Assembly (NCBI RefSeq): GCF_015832195.1
Contig: NC_052028.1
Span: 477,501-541,500 of the forward strand
DNA from: Motacilla alba alba
Lineage: Eukaryota; Chordata; Aves; Passeriformes; Motacillidae
Direction of reading: 5' to 3'
Length of the DNA: 64,000 nt
This document shows, piece after piece, positions 1 through 13,808 of this stretch. The first letter of the stretch is position 1. The number at the start of each line of letters is the position of its first letter. The notes under the pieces are model-generated. The model saw nothing but the letters and a program-made list of their open reading frames with translations, ran no database searches and was not told where the DNA came from. A program made the translations under genes and the position numbers.

Positions 1-3000
1 CCCTGGCTGCCTTCAGAGAGATGTATAAAGAATTACTGCCAAGTTCTTTTAATTCTTGATGTTTTGGCCACCTTGTGTGCTGAACAGTGATTTTCTGTGC
101 CGACAAAGCAGCACACCAAGTATGAAAATACAGATGACTATAAAGTTACAATTTTATATTGCATCTTCTCAGTATTGAACACTTCCTCTCTAGTGATTTC
201 AGAGTCCCATTAAAGTTAATGAGAGTGGAGACCTCTGAGCATCTTTGTGAGTTCAGACAATTTCAATGCACAACAGAAAGGAAATGCAAATATTAAAATA
301 CTCCCAGCAACCTCAGTAGTCTTTGGTAAAGTACTCCATTTGTCCTGAGATAAATCTATGTCTATGCCACCCAGGTCAGCCAGGCTGATGAGTCTGTACA
401 TGAAAAGTAGAAATTGGCCCTGGTCTGAGCTCACATGGAGCAGTTTACAAGGCATCAGCCATAATTTGTTCTTTATGTGATCAAGTAAAACGAATATGTG
501 ACTCTTATCTTTTGTATTTGTCAACACTATAAACATTGCAGTGGTAGTACCAAGTAGTACATTACTGAAACCCCTGGGTTTAAAGAGGGAACTCCTTACT
601 TTTTGCCATGGTTCTATGATTGTTTTTTTCCCCAGACTCTGTAGAACTGTGATCTTTTTTTGTAAAAAGAAAAGAAGTACAATCTCACCTGAAATTTAGA
701 GAAGAATACTTACATGTGAGTAAATCAAAAAGTTTATGTTGTTAAAATATTTTTCATTCACTAGTGTTTCTTATTGATGTCTATTAATTATCCTGAAAAC
801 ATCCCCTTGGTAGGGGCTAATTATCTGCATACAGTGTGGTCTGCATGGGAGCAGGTAGGATTCTGCAGCCACACATCAGTCAGCAAAGGGGAAAAAGTGC
901 ATCTCAGAACTAAGGTTAACGCAAGTAGAGATTTTCATCGTTTCCTCTAAAGTGAGAAGTCATTTTTTGAAGAAAATTTACTTGGAAAATTGCTTTAAAT
1001 AACCCCCAAAAACCAACAAAAGATATGTTAAAATAACAGCAAAATGGGATCGCAATGCAACCTTAATTGGAGGTGTTATGAGTATCAGTTAGTCTTATAC
1101 CATTCAAAATATTACAAGCATAAATTAACGTTTTATTGTCATTATCCCTTTAAATATATTCATACAGGAAGCACTTTTAAACGTTAATACGTAGTATTCA
1201 TATATAATGTTTGAATTTGCATTATTCATTGTGAGAGCATATTGAATAATCCAAAGCATTTCCTAAGCATTTTCCTAATGTCAGCACTAGAAAACTTGTG
1301 GAAATCCTTTTTTATCCGAGGATCTTTGTGTTTTTTCTGAAGGAAAAAAAAAAAAAAAACAAAAACCAACAAAAAACAAAAGCAGATTTGAGCAAGACAT
1401 TTAAGCTAATGAATGAAAATCAGATATGTGCCCATTATTGTCTGATTATTGCTCCATCTGCTCAGCGCTAACGTGAAAATCAATTAGGGAGTCTCCTCCC
1501 GCCGGCAGCCCCGCCCGGGACCAGCGCCGGAGCCCCCGCACAGCGGCGGGCAGGGCGCTCTCCTCGCTGTCACACCGCCAGTCTAGAACACATCCAAGGC
1601 GGTCCCTTCCCTTTGTACATCCCTAATGTTGTCATAGAAAGAAAAAAACTCCAAGCCCGTGTCTTTGATTCCAAACACAATGTACCTACATTTGGTTTAA
1701 CATCAAAAGTGCTTAAAAAATACCTTGCAAGTGCTATCTGGGGAGATTTCTTTCTCTGGTATGAATCATGGCTTTAATTTAGTCAGTTACTTTCTATTTA
1801 TGTCAATTCTATTAATATCACAACACCTGCAGTTGTCTTGATCCAGAAGAAAATGGACTTTTGCAAACAAAATCAAAACCTTTACATTGTAGTTTTCTTC
1901 AATAAGTAATGATATTGAACTCTGCTTGCTTTAAATATTGTGTGCATTTTTAAACTGGCACATACAATATTGCCCCTGGGTATTTTCTTAACCCTAGAGA
2001 GAAATGGTTTGTATTTTTATAAATACAGTAGCTGTAGCTCTTTCTCAGGCATACAGTCATGTTGGAAATAAACTGCTGAAATACATACTGAGGGATTATA
2101 AAAATACTTGGTTTATAATTTTGATCTCACAAGACTATGAAAATTAATTATTTGTTTTATGGACCAAAAAACCCCAAAAACATTTAAGAACAATTACATG
2201 ATCTACAAGAAAACAAGATTTTAAAAATATTTTTATTTTAAGTCAGTTGTGAAGCTCTACTCTTCACTAACAATCTTCTTGGTTAAGAAAAGAAAATGCA
2301 TCAATATTAAATCACAAGTAGGAAATTATCCTTTCAGAACTGCCAGACTGTACAGGAGGCCCTGATGATCTGAGCCCCTGCCATGCCCAGGTGCTGGGGA
2401 GTAGGATCCTAATGACCACTCAGAAAATTCCTGTTTAAGACCCTTACGAGCCTGCAGGGATTTTGTCTGTGCAGGCTCAGTAGTAAGAAAGTAAATCCAA
2501 AACAGAAAGCAGTGTAATCTTTATTTCTCCTAAAATCAGTGGAAGGCATCCCTTATTTTCAGTTTTAGAAGACTAGAGGGGGAAAAAACCCGCAACAACA
2601 AAAGACAACAACAAGCCACCCAACTCCTGAGGCCAGACTGTGAATTAGCATCTCATTTTCTAGTGGGCACCACTGGGTACATTTAACTTCGTTAGTACTG
2701 TTTGTGCTTGTGTTACCCTAAAACTTCATAAAAGAGGAACATGTGTAAAACCAGATCAGTGCTGCTTCCATTCCAGATTGGTTTGACTTTGTTTTGCCTT
2801 GTGTGCCACAAGTGTCATGCTCCTGTGCAGAACTGCAAACCTCCAGCTGTGGGAGAAGTAACAGCATCTTACCTCTGCTCTTCTGGAAAGAAAGGGATGC
2901 ATCCATGGAGATGGCTTTCTGTGGAAGGCTCCAGGACATACAGTCCTCAGGACCCTTTCTTGTTTTTTAAAAATTAATTTATTCCTTCCACTTCATGGAT

Positions 3001-6000
3001 TAAGTTCATTTCAAATAAATAAAATCAGAATCCAACTTTTGGATTTCAGTATTCCATATTCTCAGTAAAAATACGTGGACATGTAGCTCTGTGTGGAATT
3101 CAAGACTCAGGCCTTCCCAGTTTCTTTTCCCTTGCCCAGGTTCAAAATGTTTTTCTTCATCTCCTTCAGCTGTAAAGGAAAATGCATGCTTCTGGTCTGT
3201 TCAGTGGATTTCTCCTCATTTGGACAAGTCTAGCCGCATCCAGGTATTGATCCCAAGCATTACAGCACAATGAGCTGCTATGATCACAACTCCTATTTGC
3301 TGTAGTTAAAACAAAAAGGTAAATGGGAAAAGAAGGGAGGGTCAGGTACCAATTTTATTGTATCAAGTTTAAATATCCTTTGATATTAGCATGTTTCTTT
3401 TTAGTTTCAAATATATCATCAGAAAATGGGCTTAATAGCAAAGAAAAACTGTTTTACAAAAAGTTGTTATTCTGTTATGTTTGAAGCCACAGTATTTCAA
3501 TATTGAAAATGGAAAACACAGAATATTATAAAAAATAATGTCTGTTTACTTACATTTGTTCAATTAATAAACAATACAAAGAGGTAAGAGATAAAAGACT
3601 AAGCTTTTATTATATCTTAAGGTGATGTTTATTCTGTATTGAGTACTAGCAGAAAGAGTCGCTTATAAATCATTGTTAGAAGAATGTCTTGATAAACTTT
3701 TCAAGTCATTATAGGAAATACTTTGGGTCTAAGGCCTGTCTGTAAGAAAACAAATGACACTGGGTAATCTCTCACCTGATCACAGTGTTTAGGATTTAAG
3801 CTTTGTCCAGTAGATGGCAAAAATGAGCAGGAATAATTTCTTTGAAGTCCTTTTGGTCCAGGGAAGAGAGAAGGAAGGCATGGCACTGTTGTATTTTAGC
3901 ACCAGGATGGAGTTGTCCTGCTCCTGGTTCAGAGGAACATTGCAGGTACACCAGGGCTGTGCTGGGCTGCCAAACAGGGCTGCTCTGTAGCAGGCTTGCT
4001 TATACTAATTGAGTTTCTCCAGCAAATCAGGCTCCTTGGAAAAAGGCCAAAGGCTTTTCATAATTGTATTGACAAGAAAATGAATATGATAAATGGTGTT
4101 CATTCAGCTGAGACAAGATTTATAGTTTTCCTCTGGCAAGGGATGAGGAGAAAATATTGATAATAATAGTAATTTTTTTTTTAAGTTGTGTTAGGTGATC
4201 TCTCAAAAAACTTCATTAAAATATTTCCAAATATTTTAAGCAGCTTCAGGTGTTAAGTGTAGCATCTTCCCAAGTATCCAGTAATGAACAATAAAAAAAA
4301 CCAAAACAACACACAAACAAACAAACCAAACCAAGAAAACCAACCCCCTGGATATGAAAGTCATTTATTCTTCCTGAAATATTGATATGTCAAGCTGTCA
4401 ATGATGATTGCAGTACCACAGCTTGGGAAAGTTTGCTTGTCTTTTGTATTCAGAACACGCGGGGCTCTGTAGTTTGTTGGTCAGGTCTGAATGAGCAGGT
4501 GTGGCCTTGGCAAACCCTGAGTACCCACAGGTAGACAGGCAAAACCTGGTTTTCCCTCACAGTGGTGATTCTCCTTAGGTATTTTAGTCTTCTTCCAGGC
4601 TGCCTGGGTAAGATGTTGAGTGTTTAATCTGTTTTTTCCATACTAATACCAGAATGCAGTCTAAGGTCCGTAGTCTGGAGTCAGGTACATCCATGAAAAT
4701 TCAGTTATGAGTTCAGGGAAATATCCACCTTTTTGTTCTTTTCACTTAGTGTTTCTTACAGTTAGGTGGGAACCCAGAGCAGTCCTTTCCTGTGCTCCTC
4801 CCAGCTGATGCTTGGGTTTAAGGATTTCTGTTCCCTCTAAAAGAAAGAGTTTGCAATAGGAGAATGGATTGGAAGAATGAAATCACTAGGTTAACTCAGA
4901 GCTGCAGTCAGCTCAATCACACCTGATGTCTGTGGGTGAGTGCATGAAGCTGCCTATAGAAAATATCTGTGTGTACAGACACAGACACTGAGTTCACAGA
5001 AAAATGACCTGCCAGGGACGAGGTTCATCTCATGCTCATTTAAAAGTTGCAGTTGAGCTGGATACTGGGCTGGCTGATCCTGTGCTGCTCCAATTGTGGA
5101 TTACTGGGACAAGCAGGACAATCTTTTCACCAAACTGACAGTGTTACATATTTGTCCAAATTCATATCATATTTCTTAACCAAATAAAACCATGAACAGC
5201 AGTAAGATGACTTCTTCAATATTATTCTGATGTTGAAGAACTAAATTTTTGAGTTGTGTGTTTTAACTATTCAGGATTAGGTACAAGCTTGAAAGAGCCA
5301 AACTGCTGCAGAGACTGAAGTTTCCTAATCACAAGAAGAGAATGCATTTCTCATGAGGCAGTAATCTCTTTGTAATAGCATTTATTGCCTACTTACAGGG
5401 ATTTAAACCTCAGTATCATTTTTTTGTACCTTGAATTCCTTTGAACTTGAACTGACTGCTGAGGTTAAGTTCATGCCTTAGCCAGATTCCTTGAAGCTTG
5501 TGGTTAGAAACATTTAAAAATAATACTCTGCTTAAAACCAATTTATTCCATCTTATTTGATTTCTAAAAGAAGCAATAAATTGCCAAAGCCTTTCTGTTG
5601 ACCCTGGCTTTTATAAAATTTGACTGTAGTTTCCAGTCTTTCCTGATCAATGGATATGGACTCAATGCTTCAAGTTTCTGAATTAAGATGTATCCTGGAT
5701 GTATCAGCAGCCCTTGCTGCTGGCTTACATTTTGCTTGGAGGGTTTGGCTGTCAATTTACTCTCCTTGCCATGAAATCTGAAAAGGTGATTGCTTTCTAT
5801 CCCATGAAGTTCCACAGAGAGGCTGTGCAGTGTGGCAGCCTCTCCCTGCATTGCCATGGGGGTGCTCAGAAGGGCGAAGAATAGGGATGACTTAGGAGAA
5901 TTAGTAACACAGCTCAGTTCTGTAACTTACCTGGCACCTGCTGCATTTGGAGAATTGGCCATCCTCTCTTGAGAGTAAGCTGTATTGAAAGTCTACCTCA

Positions 6001-6304
6001 GTAAAAATGTAGCTGCCATTATTGAGCTTCTAGGGGTATGAGATGATGTGGGTCATCTGTGCCCTTTGAGAGTATCTTGGGTAAGTGAGATTTAAATTCA
6101 AATCCCAGTTTATTGTGGACAGCTCTCCATGGTGTGCTTAACTAGTTTGTTTGATTCAAAATGTGAGGAACTCCATAAAAGAGAGAGAAGCAAGGTCTAA
6201 AGTACATTTCTCATGTCAGCCTCTTCCTCTCTATACCTCAGCTGCAGAGCCTGGGGCAGGTGGCTGCAGGATGCAGCAGTGTGGAGCTGCCTCAGGCAGC
6301 AGCA

Positions 6305-6366
6305 GTCCGTCCGTCTGTCCATCCATCTGTCTGTCTGTTTGTCTGTTTGTCTGTCCATCTGTCCAT
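6305..6366. repeat. tetranucleotide microsatellite, CTGT/CCAT type
   Basis: A run of four-base units reads CCGT, CTGT, CCAT and TTGT in succession. It opens several frames on both strands, which are artefacts of the repeat. It is the first of a cluster of simple repeats lying within 350 bp upstream of the relic exon at 6651. Confidence 0.9.
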
Positions 6367-6475
6367 GCAGTGCTGCCGTTGGTTGGCAGGGCTGTGGCTG
6401 GGCTTCCTCCACCCCATACCAGAGTCAAACCACAGCAGAGCTGGGGCTGCATGGCCTGGAAGTGTAAAACCCTTC

Positions 6476-6478
<3 letters not shown>

Positions 6479-6521
<43 letters not shown>

Positions 6522-6523
6522 GT
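6479..6523. repeat. TA dinucleotide and TATG microsatellite
   Basis: About 15 TA units run straight into about four TATG units. A short CTTT tract follows at about 6563-6584. Both lie in what would be the 3' part of the intron before the relic RANBP17 exon. Confidence 0.9.
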
Positions 6524-6650
6524 AAATCCATTTTATTGTACTCTGTAATCAGCAAATGTGTGTGTTTCTTTCTTTCTTTCTTTTAGAAGTGAATGCATTG
6601 CTGTGTTCAGCTGTGATGAAGATCTGAATATTTTTCTGTTATTTTTTTAG

Positions 6651-6732
6651 ATCATAGCATTTAAGTGTTGATGGATCATCTCCAAACAGAATTGTTCTCT
6701 TCAGAGAAGCCAGTAAAGTCATCTGTTCATTG
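6651..6732 (+). pseudogene. RANBP17: RANBP17 relic exon 1 of 5, with in-frame TAG
   Basis: The exon follows a good acceptor (T-run then AG at 6649-6650) and ends at a GTAGGT donor at 6733. In the ancestral frame it reads SSPNRIVLFREASKVIC, matching the exportin-7 segment SSPNGILLFRETSKMI. The upstream part reads R-S-stop-H-L-S-V-D, matching R-S-Q-R-L-Q-F-D, so the Gln codon has become TAG at 6655-6657. The 3' end appears one base short of the expected phase-1 junction, so it would not join the next exon in frame. Only the minus strand is open across this region, and that frame is a shadow. Confidence 0.85.
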
Positions 6733-8139
6733 GTAGGTATTCGTTCCACTGCAGTGTAATCCTTTGCCTGGCTTGTGATGTAAAAGTCCTGTGAGCTGTT
6801 ACTGCTGAGCAGGGATGGATTTGGGGGATCCCCAGCAGGACTGTGAGGTGCTGCAGCCAGAGCCACCTCGGCAGTGCAAGGCTCAGGCCTCGGGAGCTCT
6901 TGGTCCCTGGCCCAGGGTTCACTCCTGTACCAGGGCTGCTCGTGTCACCTTTAACCCAAGGCTGCTCTGGCAGCTGCAGATCTGTTCCAGCAAAGATGCA
7001 CCCACTCGTGAGATGTTGTTTGATCCATGCTGCTGATTGATAGGTGTGGCATGATTTTATGGATTCAAATTATATTCCAGCCCTTCCAAAACATAATAGG
7101 ACTATACCAGCTCTACCCTAGAGCACCATTAAAAGTGTTTATAATAAGTTGCTCCATTTTACTACTCCCACTCATGCCTGCAACTGCAACAGGTCTCTGA
7201 CACTAGCAGTTAGTATTACACCCCAACTGACATTGCAGATGATTTTGCTTTCTCAATATTTAGAAAGGAACATTACCAAGTTTTTGTAGAGAAACCTCAT
7301 TTGTAGTTTGTGTAAACTGGAAAAGCCATTAATGGCTTGTTTTGTTTAAAGAAAGAAAATTGGCCCATCAAAGTTGCTTTTACTGCATTCAGACTGATTT
7401 TTGGGTCTGGAAATCTTTTGTTATATGGCTGCCTTTATAAAAAACTTCAAATGTGATGTTGCATTTGAACTGTCAGACATGGAAACAGTATCTGTGCAAT
7501 GCCTAAAGCATTTCATTGTAACAAAAAAAAATAATTTTACACACAAGTAACTTTCAGTTTTTTGCAAAATAATTTTTGTTCCTTTTGCAAATGTACTGTG
7601 TTGTAAGAGACCTAAATTTTTCAGCTGTGTTCTTAAGTAAACTTGTTAAAATGATTAGGCAAAATAAAATTAAGCTTTGAAAATCTGTGAAAGATAAAAG
7701 GCAAATCTTTAGCTGATCTGAAAAAATATAAACTGTAGTCATGATGATGATTCAGCCCTATTTGTCTTATGGTACCTGATCCCACTGCAATAATATTTTA
7801 CTTTTTAATTTTTTATTTTAATTTATTTCCATCAGCTTTCACCATCCTTTCTGCACTTAGGAAAAACATAACCATATTATTGGGCATCCATTCAGCTCAG
7901 TTGTTGGCATCAAATTTCTAAACCTTGCTGAGTAAACCGCACGAGTTGTTTTCAACCTGCTTCATTCCTAATTCATGCCTAAAAAATCCCCAAAAACCTT
8001 TGTAAAGAAACCTTCTGTTTTCAATTGCAGCTTTCATGGTGTATATGCAGTTGATAAAATTCCCAGCCCTAAGGTATTGATAGCTCTTACACATAAGGAC
8101 CAGACAGCATTTTCTGACTCATGCTGGGATTTAGTTGTG

Positions 8140-8809
8140 TGTGGGAACCCAGGACATCCCTCTGGGTGCCCTGGATGGCCAGAGCCGCTGGCAGGGGGCT
8201 CTGAGACCCTGGCATGCAGCAAAAGACACACGTGGGGTTTTGATCTTAGCCCGTGGAGCAAATTACCAACTCTGTATGAAGAATTACAAGCCACACACAC
8301 AAGTTTGGGTATTGTAGTAGAAGTAGTCACAAAGTGAAAGGAAGGATTTTTGAGTGCTGTACAGGGGGGTTTAAGCCTTGTATGCAGGGGTCCAAGTTTT
8401 GTACATGGGGGTCAGGGGTTCTAAGATGGAGGGATTTGGGTGTGCCCTGTCCTCCTTCTTTCTCCTTCCTAACCTCCATGTCTTTGGTGGTGTTGGCACT
8501 CACAGATTGGTTTAGAGTAGAAAGTCACCATTCAATATAGATAGTAGGCATTGGGGAAAAGGTATAAACATGTAACATGTAATGTATGATATAAAAGATG
8601 GCACCAGCCCCCTGGGAGGGCAGTGTGCCTTTGTCTGACCTGCTGAACGGGCCACAGCAGCTCAGGAGAAGAATCTTTTAGATAACCAACAATAAACAAC
8701 CTTGAGACCGGACAACAGAAGACTACTGAGTCTTTCTTTGAAGGCACGGGTTGGAGCAGAGACTTTTCCATCTTTCAGGGTCACCCCAATCCGGGGGTGA
8801 AACCCGGCA
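8140..8809 (+). mobile_element. solo LTR of an endogenous retrovirus, copy 1
   Basis: This 670-bp element begins TGTGGGAACCC and ends GAAACCCGGCA. It is flanked by a perfect 6-bp duplication GTTGTG at 8134-8139 and 8810-8815. It contains a TATA box (TATAAAA at 8590-8596) and a polyadenylation signal (AATAAA at 8691-8696), which set the orientation. A closely related copy lies at 35896-36567. No internal retroviral genes lie beside it, so it is a solo LTR left by recombination. A 6-bp duplication fits class II (ERVK-like) retroviruses; the family assignment is an inference. Confidence 0.93.
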
Positions 8810-8999
8810 GTTGTGCAGTGTGAAAGGAATCTGAGCCCAGTGCAGATCTAGGAGTAAAAACTGAGCAGTAGGGCCATGGGGCCTGTGGGAGCTGTGTCCA
8901 AAGTCTGATCACCCTCTTTGCTAAATCATGGGAGAGATCCTTAGGACTGCGTGGCATCTCCTCAGAGGTGTGTGCCACAGAAAAGGGGAGGTGAGCAGA

Positions 9000-9120
9000 G
9001 AATCGCAGACTGGGCTGGGATGGAGGGACCTGCTATAGGTCACCGAGTGCATCCCCTGCAATGGACAGGGGTATCTTCTACTCCCAAGAGCTTTCTCCTG
9101 TGTTCTCTTCCATGTATTTC
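9000..9120 (-). mobile_element. old CR1 LINE fragment
   Basis: The sequence resembles the reverse complement of the CR1 3' region: AATCGCAGACTGGG, then a diverged GGGACCT..TATAGGTCA stretch, then a CCCCTGCAATGGACAGGG block. It is clearly more diverged than the CR1 pieces at 44258 and 59423. The exact ends are uncertain. Confidence 0.7.
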
Positions 9121-12100
9121 ATAACTGCTTTCTAGGGAAGGATGACATTTTACCCAGCACAGGTTTAAGAGGAGTACTGTACTTAATCTCCTCCAGAAGA
9201 AACATTGAAAATCACCCACCAGCTAAAAGCAGAGAAAAAAATGGAGATGAGGGAGAGAGCCTCCCCCAGTGTCTGTGGGGTTTATTGTGCTTTAAAGCAT
9301 ATGCATGGGAACATCAGGGTCCCATCAGTGATCCCTCCAGTACTTAGGTGTGACTTAAGAAGAACTGTTCAGGTTTTCTGTTGGGTGAGTGACTGCCAGG
9401 ATTTATTCTGGGCAGAGCTCACTCTTGGGAATCCACCCCAGGGTCCACCCACACAAGCCCTGCCTGTGTGGGAGCAGAGTTTTCACAGGATGCAGCTGGC
9501 ACCACTGGACAGCACAGCCTGGCCATCATCCTGCTGGGCTCTGGGCACTGGAGTGAAGCCCCATTCAGCCCCATTGCACACTGCTCTGGGAAGGTTTCCC
9601 TGCCCACTGTATATATTTCGAGATACTACAACTGATCAGCACTGAATAATGGCTGTTAGCATTTTTAGCTTTTGTCACCAAGTGGTAGTTTCTGAGATTT
9701 CTGTTCCAGTGTACAGAAAGATGTAACTTCTGGAAATGTGCTTCATTAATAAAGTATAATCTTTTGAACTTACAAATTCCTATAAAGTACTGATATAAAG
9801 GAATTCTGCATTATTTTCCAATGCCTTCCTGAAAACCTTAAGAATTTTATTTTTAAGAAAAACTCTAATCCATAATACTCTATGATCTTTTAAAGTGTAT
9901 TTGTCTTTTGAGCCTGTGTAATCTTGGCAGACATCTGAGGGAAAACAAACAAGTCAACCAAGTGATGATCATAAAATTCACTTTGGGTTCTTGAACAATG
10001 TTTCCAGACCCTGAATTTTCCAATTCTGAAAAATTATTTGATTCAGATTAAAGAATAAACTCATACATGCCTTCCAATCCTGGCACTCAGTTCTCAAGTT
10101 TTCTTCTGTACCATTCTTCCAAGTAACTTAAAATCACAAAAACAGCTGAGATTCTCTTACTCAGCATGATTTTATGACTGAAGTATTAGAAAAAAATAGG
10201 AGATGCACAGCAAATGTCAGGAGATAACACCAGACAGAATGTGCTCATTTGTCTTACCAAGTCAGCCAGACCTCTTGTATGTGCCTGCAGCTTATGGTGA
10301 GCTCCTCAGAACTGATCAGAGACACATTTTATCTCAAGATAGATTTCACTGAAATTTATATGATAATAATTTCCTTTTTAAACTGGGAGAAACACAAGGT
10401 GATGGCATGAAGCAGAGGGGGGGAAATAGAAGTGAGCATCTCCTTCTTCCCTCACACTGTCCTTTGTGGGAAGGAGCTTCCTTTCGGTCTCTGTCTCAAT
10501 TAATCCACTGACTGAGAGGATTGCCATAAACTCTGCCCAGGCTCCTCTCATCCCTCGGAAGTTATATTTCCCTCCACCTGGAGCCCTGGCAAACCCCCAT
10601 TTGAGCACCTGGCTTCCAGCTGTGGGGCCTCTCCCCTCTCCTCCCTGCCATGCCCTTGACAATGAGAGTCTCTGCCTCTGGCTCTGTTGGGAAAGACTTG
10701 GTCCCTCTCTACAAACAGTACAGCTCAGCCTGGCTGCTCCTTTTTCTAAGAACGGAACATAAAGCAATAAACTAAAATATGGCTTCATTGCATTGTGCTT
10801 CCATTTGTAAATGAAATTTAAATTTGTTTTAGATCAGGATTTTTCCTCCTCTTTCATATGCAGTGATATACAGAAAACGCATATAAAGTTACTGTTTTCA
10901 GGAATTTCATTTGCACCAAATAAAACACAAAAATTTCTGGTTAAGTCCTAGGTCAACTGGGAGTTTTCTTGCTATGTAAAACCTACAGGTACCTAAAAAT
11001 GGGATTTGAGATATACCTCTGTCCAGTAAACACTTTGACAAGGAATTAGTGACTGTAGTGAGCTGCCTCAGGTGGTGATTGCCAACATCATGTGCATTCT
11101 TCCTCAGCCTGGACTACACCACTCACGGCAGTTTTGGGTAACACAGAGATATTTCACACATATGGCCTTCTTCAGGTGATGCAAATCAGCATGCAAATCA
11201 AAATGTAAAATGTATATGTGGCTTTGTTCTGTGTGGGCCCTGTACTGCTGTGTGTGGGAAATAACTGTGGAAATGACTCTGAAACAAACATTGGTCATCC
11301 AGTGTGTTGCTTTCTTTCTATCTATCTTCAGTTTAACCCAAGTTTGTGATGTCTATTTGTGTATGAATGATCCCTCCATTTCATTTCTCTAAGAGCTGTA
11401 AGGTCTGTGCTAGGGCTGAAGAGAGAAGGGGGGAAAATGGGTAGAGCTGTTTGGGGAGGTTGAACGTACACAAAAGCTTGTGAGTCTGGATGCTGAAATC
11501 TTTAATATCAGACTGGAGTAGAGACTTTTTTTCCCTAGACTGGCATATAGTGATTTCATATGTCTGAGTGCAAAGCAGAAAACATCCCCAAATGCCTGTT
11601 TTTAAGATATGCACGTATGTTCAGTTGTCAGGGAGTAAAATTCAAAGGATGAATTCTTCTGTAGTTTCAAAGAGGAGCACTTTGGTGAGTGCTGAGTTGT
11701 GCCACACAGATCCAGCTGTGCGCTTGGGGGAGTGTTGGTGTGTCCTCTCCTGCTGCTCATTTATCACTGATCCGGTGCTGCAGACAGCTCTGAGATGCCT
11801 TGGCTAATGTGATCTGCTCAGAAGATGGGAAGCCTGATGTAGGATGCACTTAGTCAGGCAATTATCTTTGTTGGGGCTCCACAGCTTCTTGGCAAGGGCT
11901 GTTGTGTCTTGTCCATTACGTCTGGAGCCGGTCTGAGGGAGCGATAGTGATTTAAAATAGACAGCAGAGAAAATTGAGAGGAGTTGGAATAGTGTAGTTC
12001 ACCATTCTTCATCCCCAATATATTTCACTTTTAATTCTGTATGCACAGCTCTCCTTACCATGTGTTTTTGCACTCCCAGTGGTACAGGAATAATGTTTTG

Positions 12101-13204
12101 ATGCAACTTGGGACCATCCATTTTTTGGTTTGTTGTTTCTTTACATTTTAGTAAACCTCCTCCCTTTCATTAGAAGAGGCTGACATAAAAATAATACTTT
12201 CAATATGCTGTTTTTATTTATCTACATTCTGTCATGATATACTTTGATGTAAGTTTTTAATTTTGCTTCAGCTTTCAGCTGCTGTAGCAGTTACTGCTAA
12301 GGGTCAGCAAGGAGGTTAGCCACAGTAGCACAAAACAATTTCCTGTGCTCACAGCTCAGGTAGCATTTGGATGTGGATTAAATTTTACCACATTTTCCAG
12401 TGGCCAGACACAATTATTTCTAATGAGCTTTAAATTGCTTCCAGAACATGTATTTCAAAACTTAGTGTGGTAATCCATTCAGTGTCAACTTCATAAGATA
12501 ACGGGTCTTCTTCAAAATTTTGGTTAAACGGATTCTTGCAGTCTAACAGGTATTTCTCAGCAACAGCTGAGCTTGGCAGTGGCGTGCTCGGTGCTCTGAG
12601 CAGCACTGCTCTGCACTCCTCGTTCCTGGAGTGGTGGTTCCACAATATATTGTGCTGCATTTCTAACTCATGTTTCAGAGTCGCTTTCTTTCAGCAAATT
12701 TATCTTGGTGCTGGATACACTGATTGTGCTGATTTGAGAGCTTTTCTGTGCATTTTGTTGTTGTGGAAGCTTTAAAAAAAAAACTTTTTGAAGCTCTCTC
12801 TCATCTTTATGATTCACATTTTCCTTTTTTGTCTGGGCACTTCTTTGCACTGCCCAGCATTCTGAATGCCTGAAATGTAGCTCAAGCCATCTTTATGGGC
12901 AGTGGTGAATAATAAAAATGGGAAAGGGGAAAAGGCAAACACCACTTTTTCTCTATAAATATAATATGTTCTCACAACCTTTGTTTAATCTCACCAAAGT
13001 CTTTTTATATCTTCATCTAATTCACACATGTTAAAATATGATTCAGGTGCATTATTACCATCCAAAGTGCATATTGGTTTGAAATCTAGAAGAAGCCCTG
13101 CTGCAATGAACTCAGCCATAAGGAAATCATTCTTACAGCTTCTTTGTAAGCTTGCAGCTTACAGTGTTACAGCTTCTCCTATGTGAAAAACATGTTCACT
13201 CTCC

Positions 13205-13808
13205 TGTGAAAATTTAAAAGTTTAATAAAGGACAATAGGAGACAAGGACCATAGAGCAAAGGTTATTACAGCTGGGTGCACCACACTGCTACCTTTGGGG
13301 ATGCTCCTTAAATACCTTTTCCCTTACATCAGGCTGTTGCATATTCATAGACCCTTATGCATATCCATAAACTAGCTTACATATTCCAGGAACTATTTTA
13401 CATGGCCCCTCCTTGGGTCTGCCTTTTTAGAGCTTGTGTGTTTCTTGGCTGTGGTTTTGGCTCCTTTATCACTTCCAGTTTGGGCCTTGGTCCACACTGT
13501 CTTCAGACGGTGAGTGCTGATAGTTGGCATATCTGTAGCAGGTGTTCTCATCCTGTGTTCATTGGATGTTATCCCATCCAAGCAGGCATTTTAACACAAG
13601 CATACTTATATCAGCTATTTCACTACTGTGTCTGAGCTTAATTAGCAACAGACATAAAAATGATATCTTTATAGCAAAGTTACTTCAACATCACCCATAT
13701 GAAGTCCATTTTAATATTTGCAAAAAGCCAGTATTATACTATGTATCTATAACATCCTGTAAAAGCAATGAAAGAGAAGAGCTGAAGGGAAAGCTGTGTG
13801 TGCTGACA
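13205..13808 (-). mobile_element. solo LTR of a second retroviral family
   Basis: The element begins TGTGAAAATTT and ends GTGCTGACA on the + strand. It is flanked by a 5-bp duplication TCTCC at 13200-13204 and 13809-13813. Read on the minus strand, a TATA-like GGTATTTAAGG is followed downstream by an ATTAAA polyadenylation-type motif near the 3' end, so the LTR is probably in minus orientation. The sequence is unlike the 8140 and 35896 copies. A 5-bp duplication fits an ERVL-like family, but I cannot name it. Confidence 0.75.

Larger units (their letters stand above)
1..6650. other. AT-rich non-coding stretch (intron of the RANBP17 relic)
   Basis: No open frame here resembles a known protein. 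The reading frames are short and lack splice-site context. Because the next feature is a relic internal exon of RANBP17 on the + strand, this stretch is inferred to be the intron before it, and possibly earlier exons now unrecognisable. A small GC-rich patch at about 1496-1575 follows an AT-rich block at about 1385-1490 that contains several ATTA/TAAT homeodomain-type cores and could be a conserved regulatory element. A-rich simple sequence occurs at about 1341-1380 and 4290-4340. Confidence 0.6.

Noticed and set aside
535..585. Faint similarity to the exportin-7 segment around Q-W-Y..C-T-T-P..L-K-L-M (CAGTGGTAG..ACTGAAACCC) that would be the exon before the relic at 6651.
   Set aside because: It needs several indels and gives no clean splice sites. 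Chance matching over 40 bases cannot be excluded without alignment.
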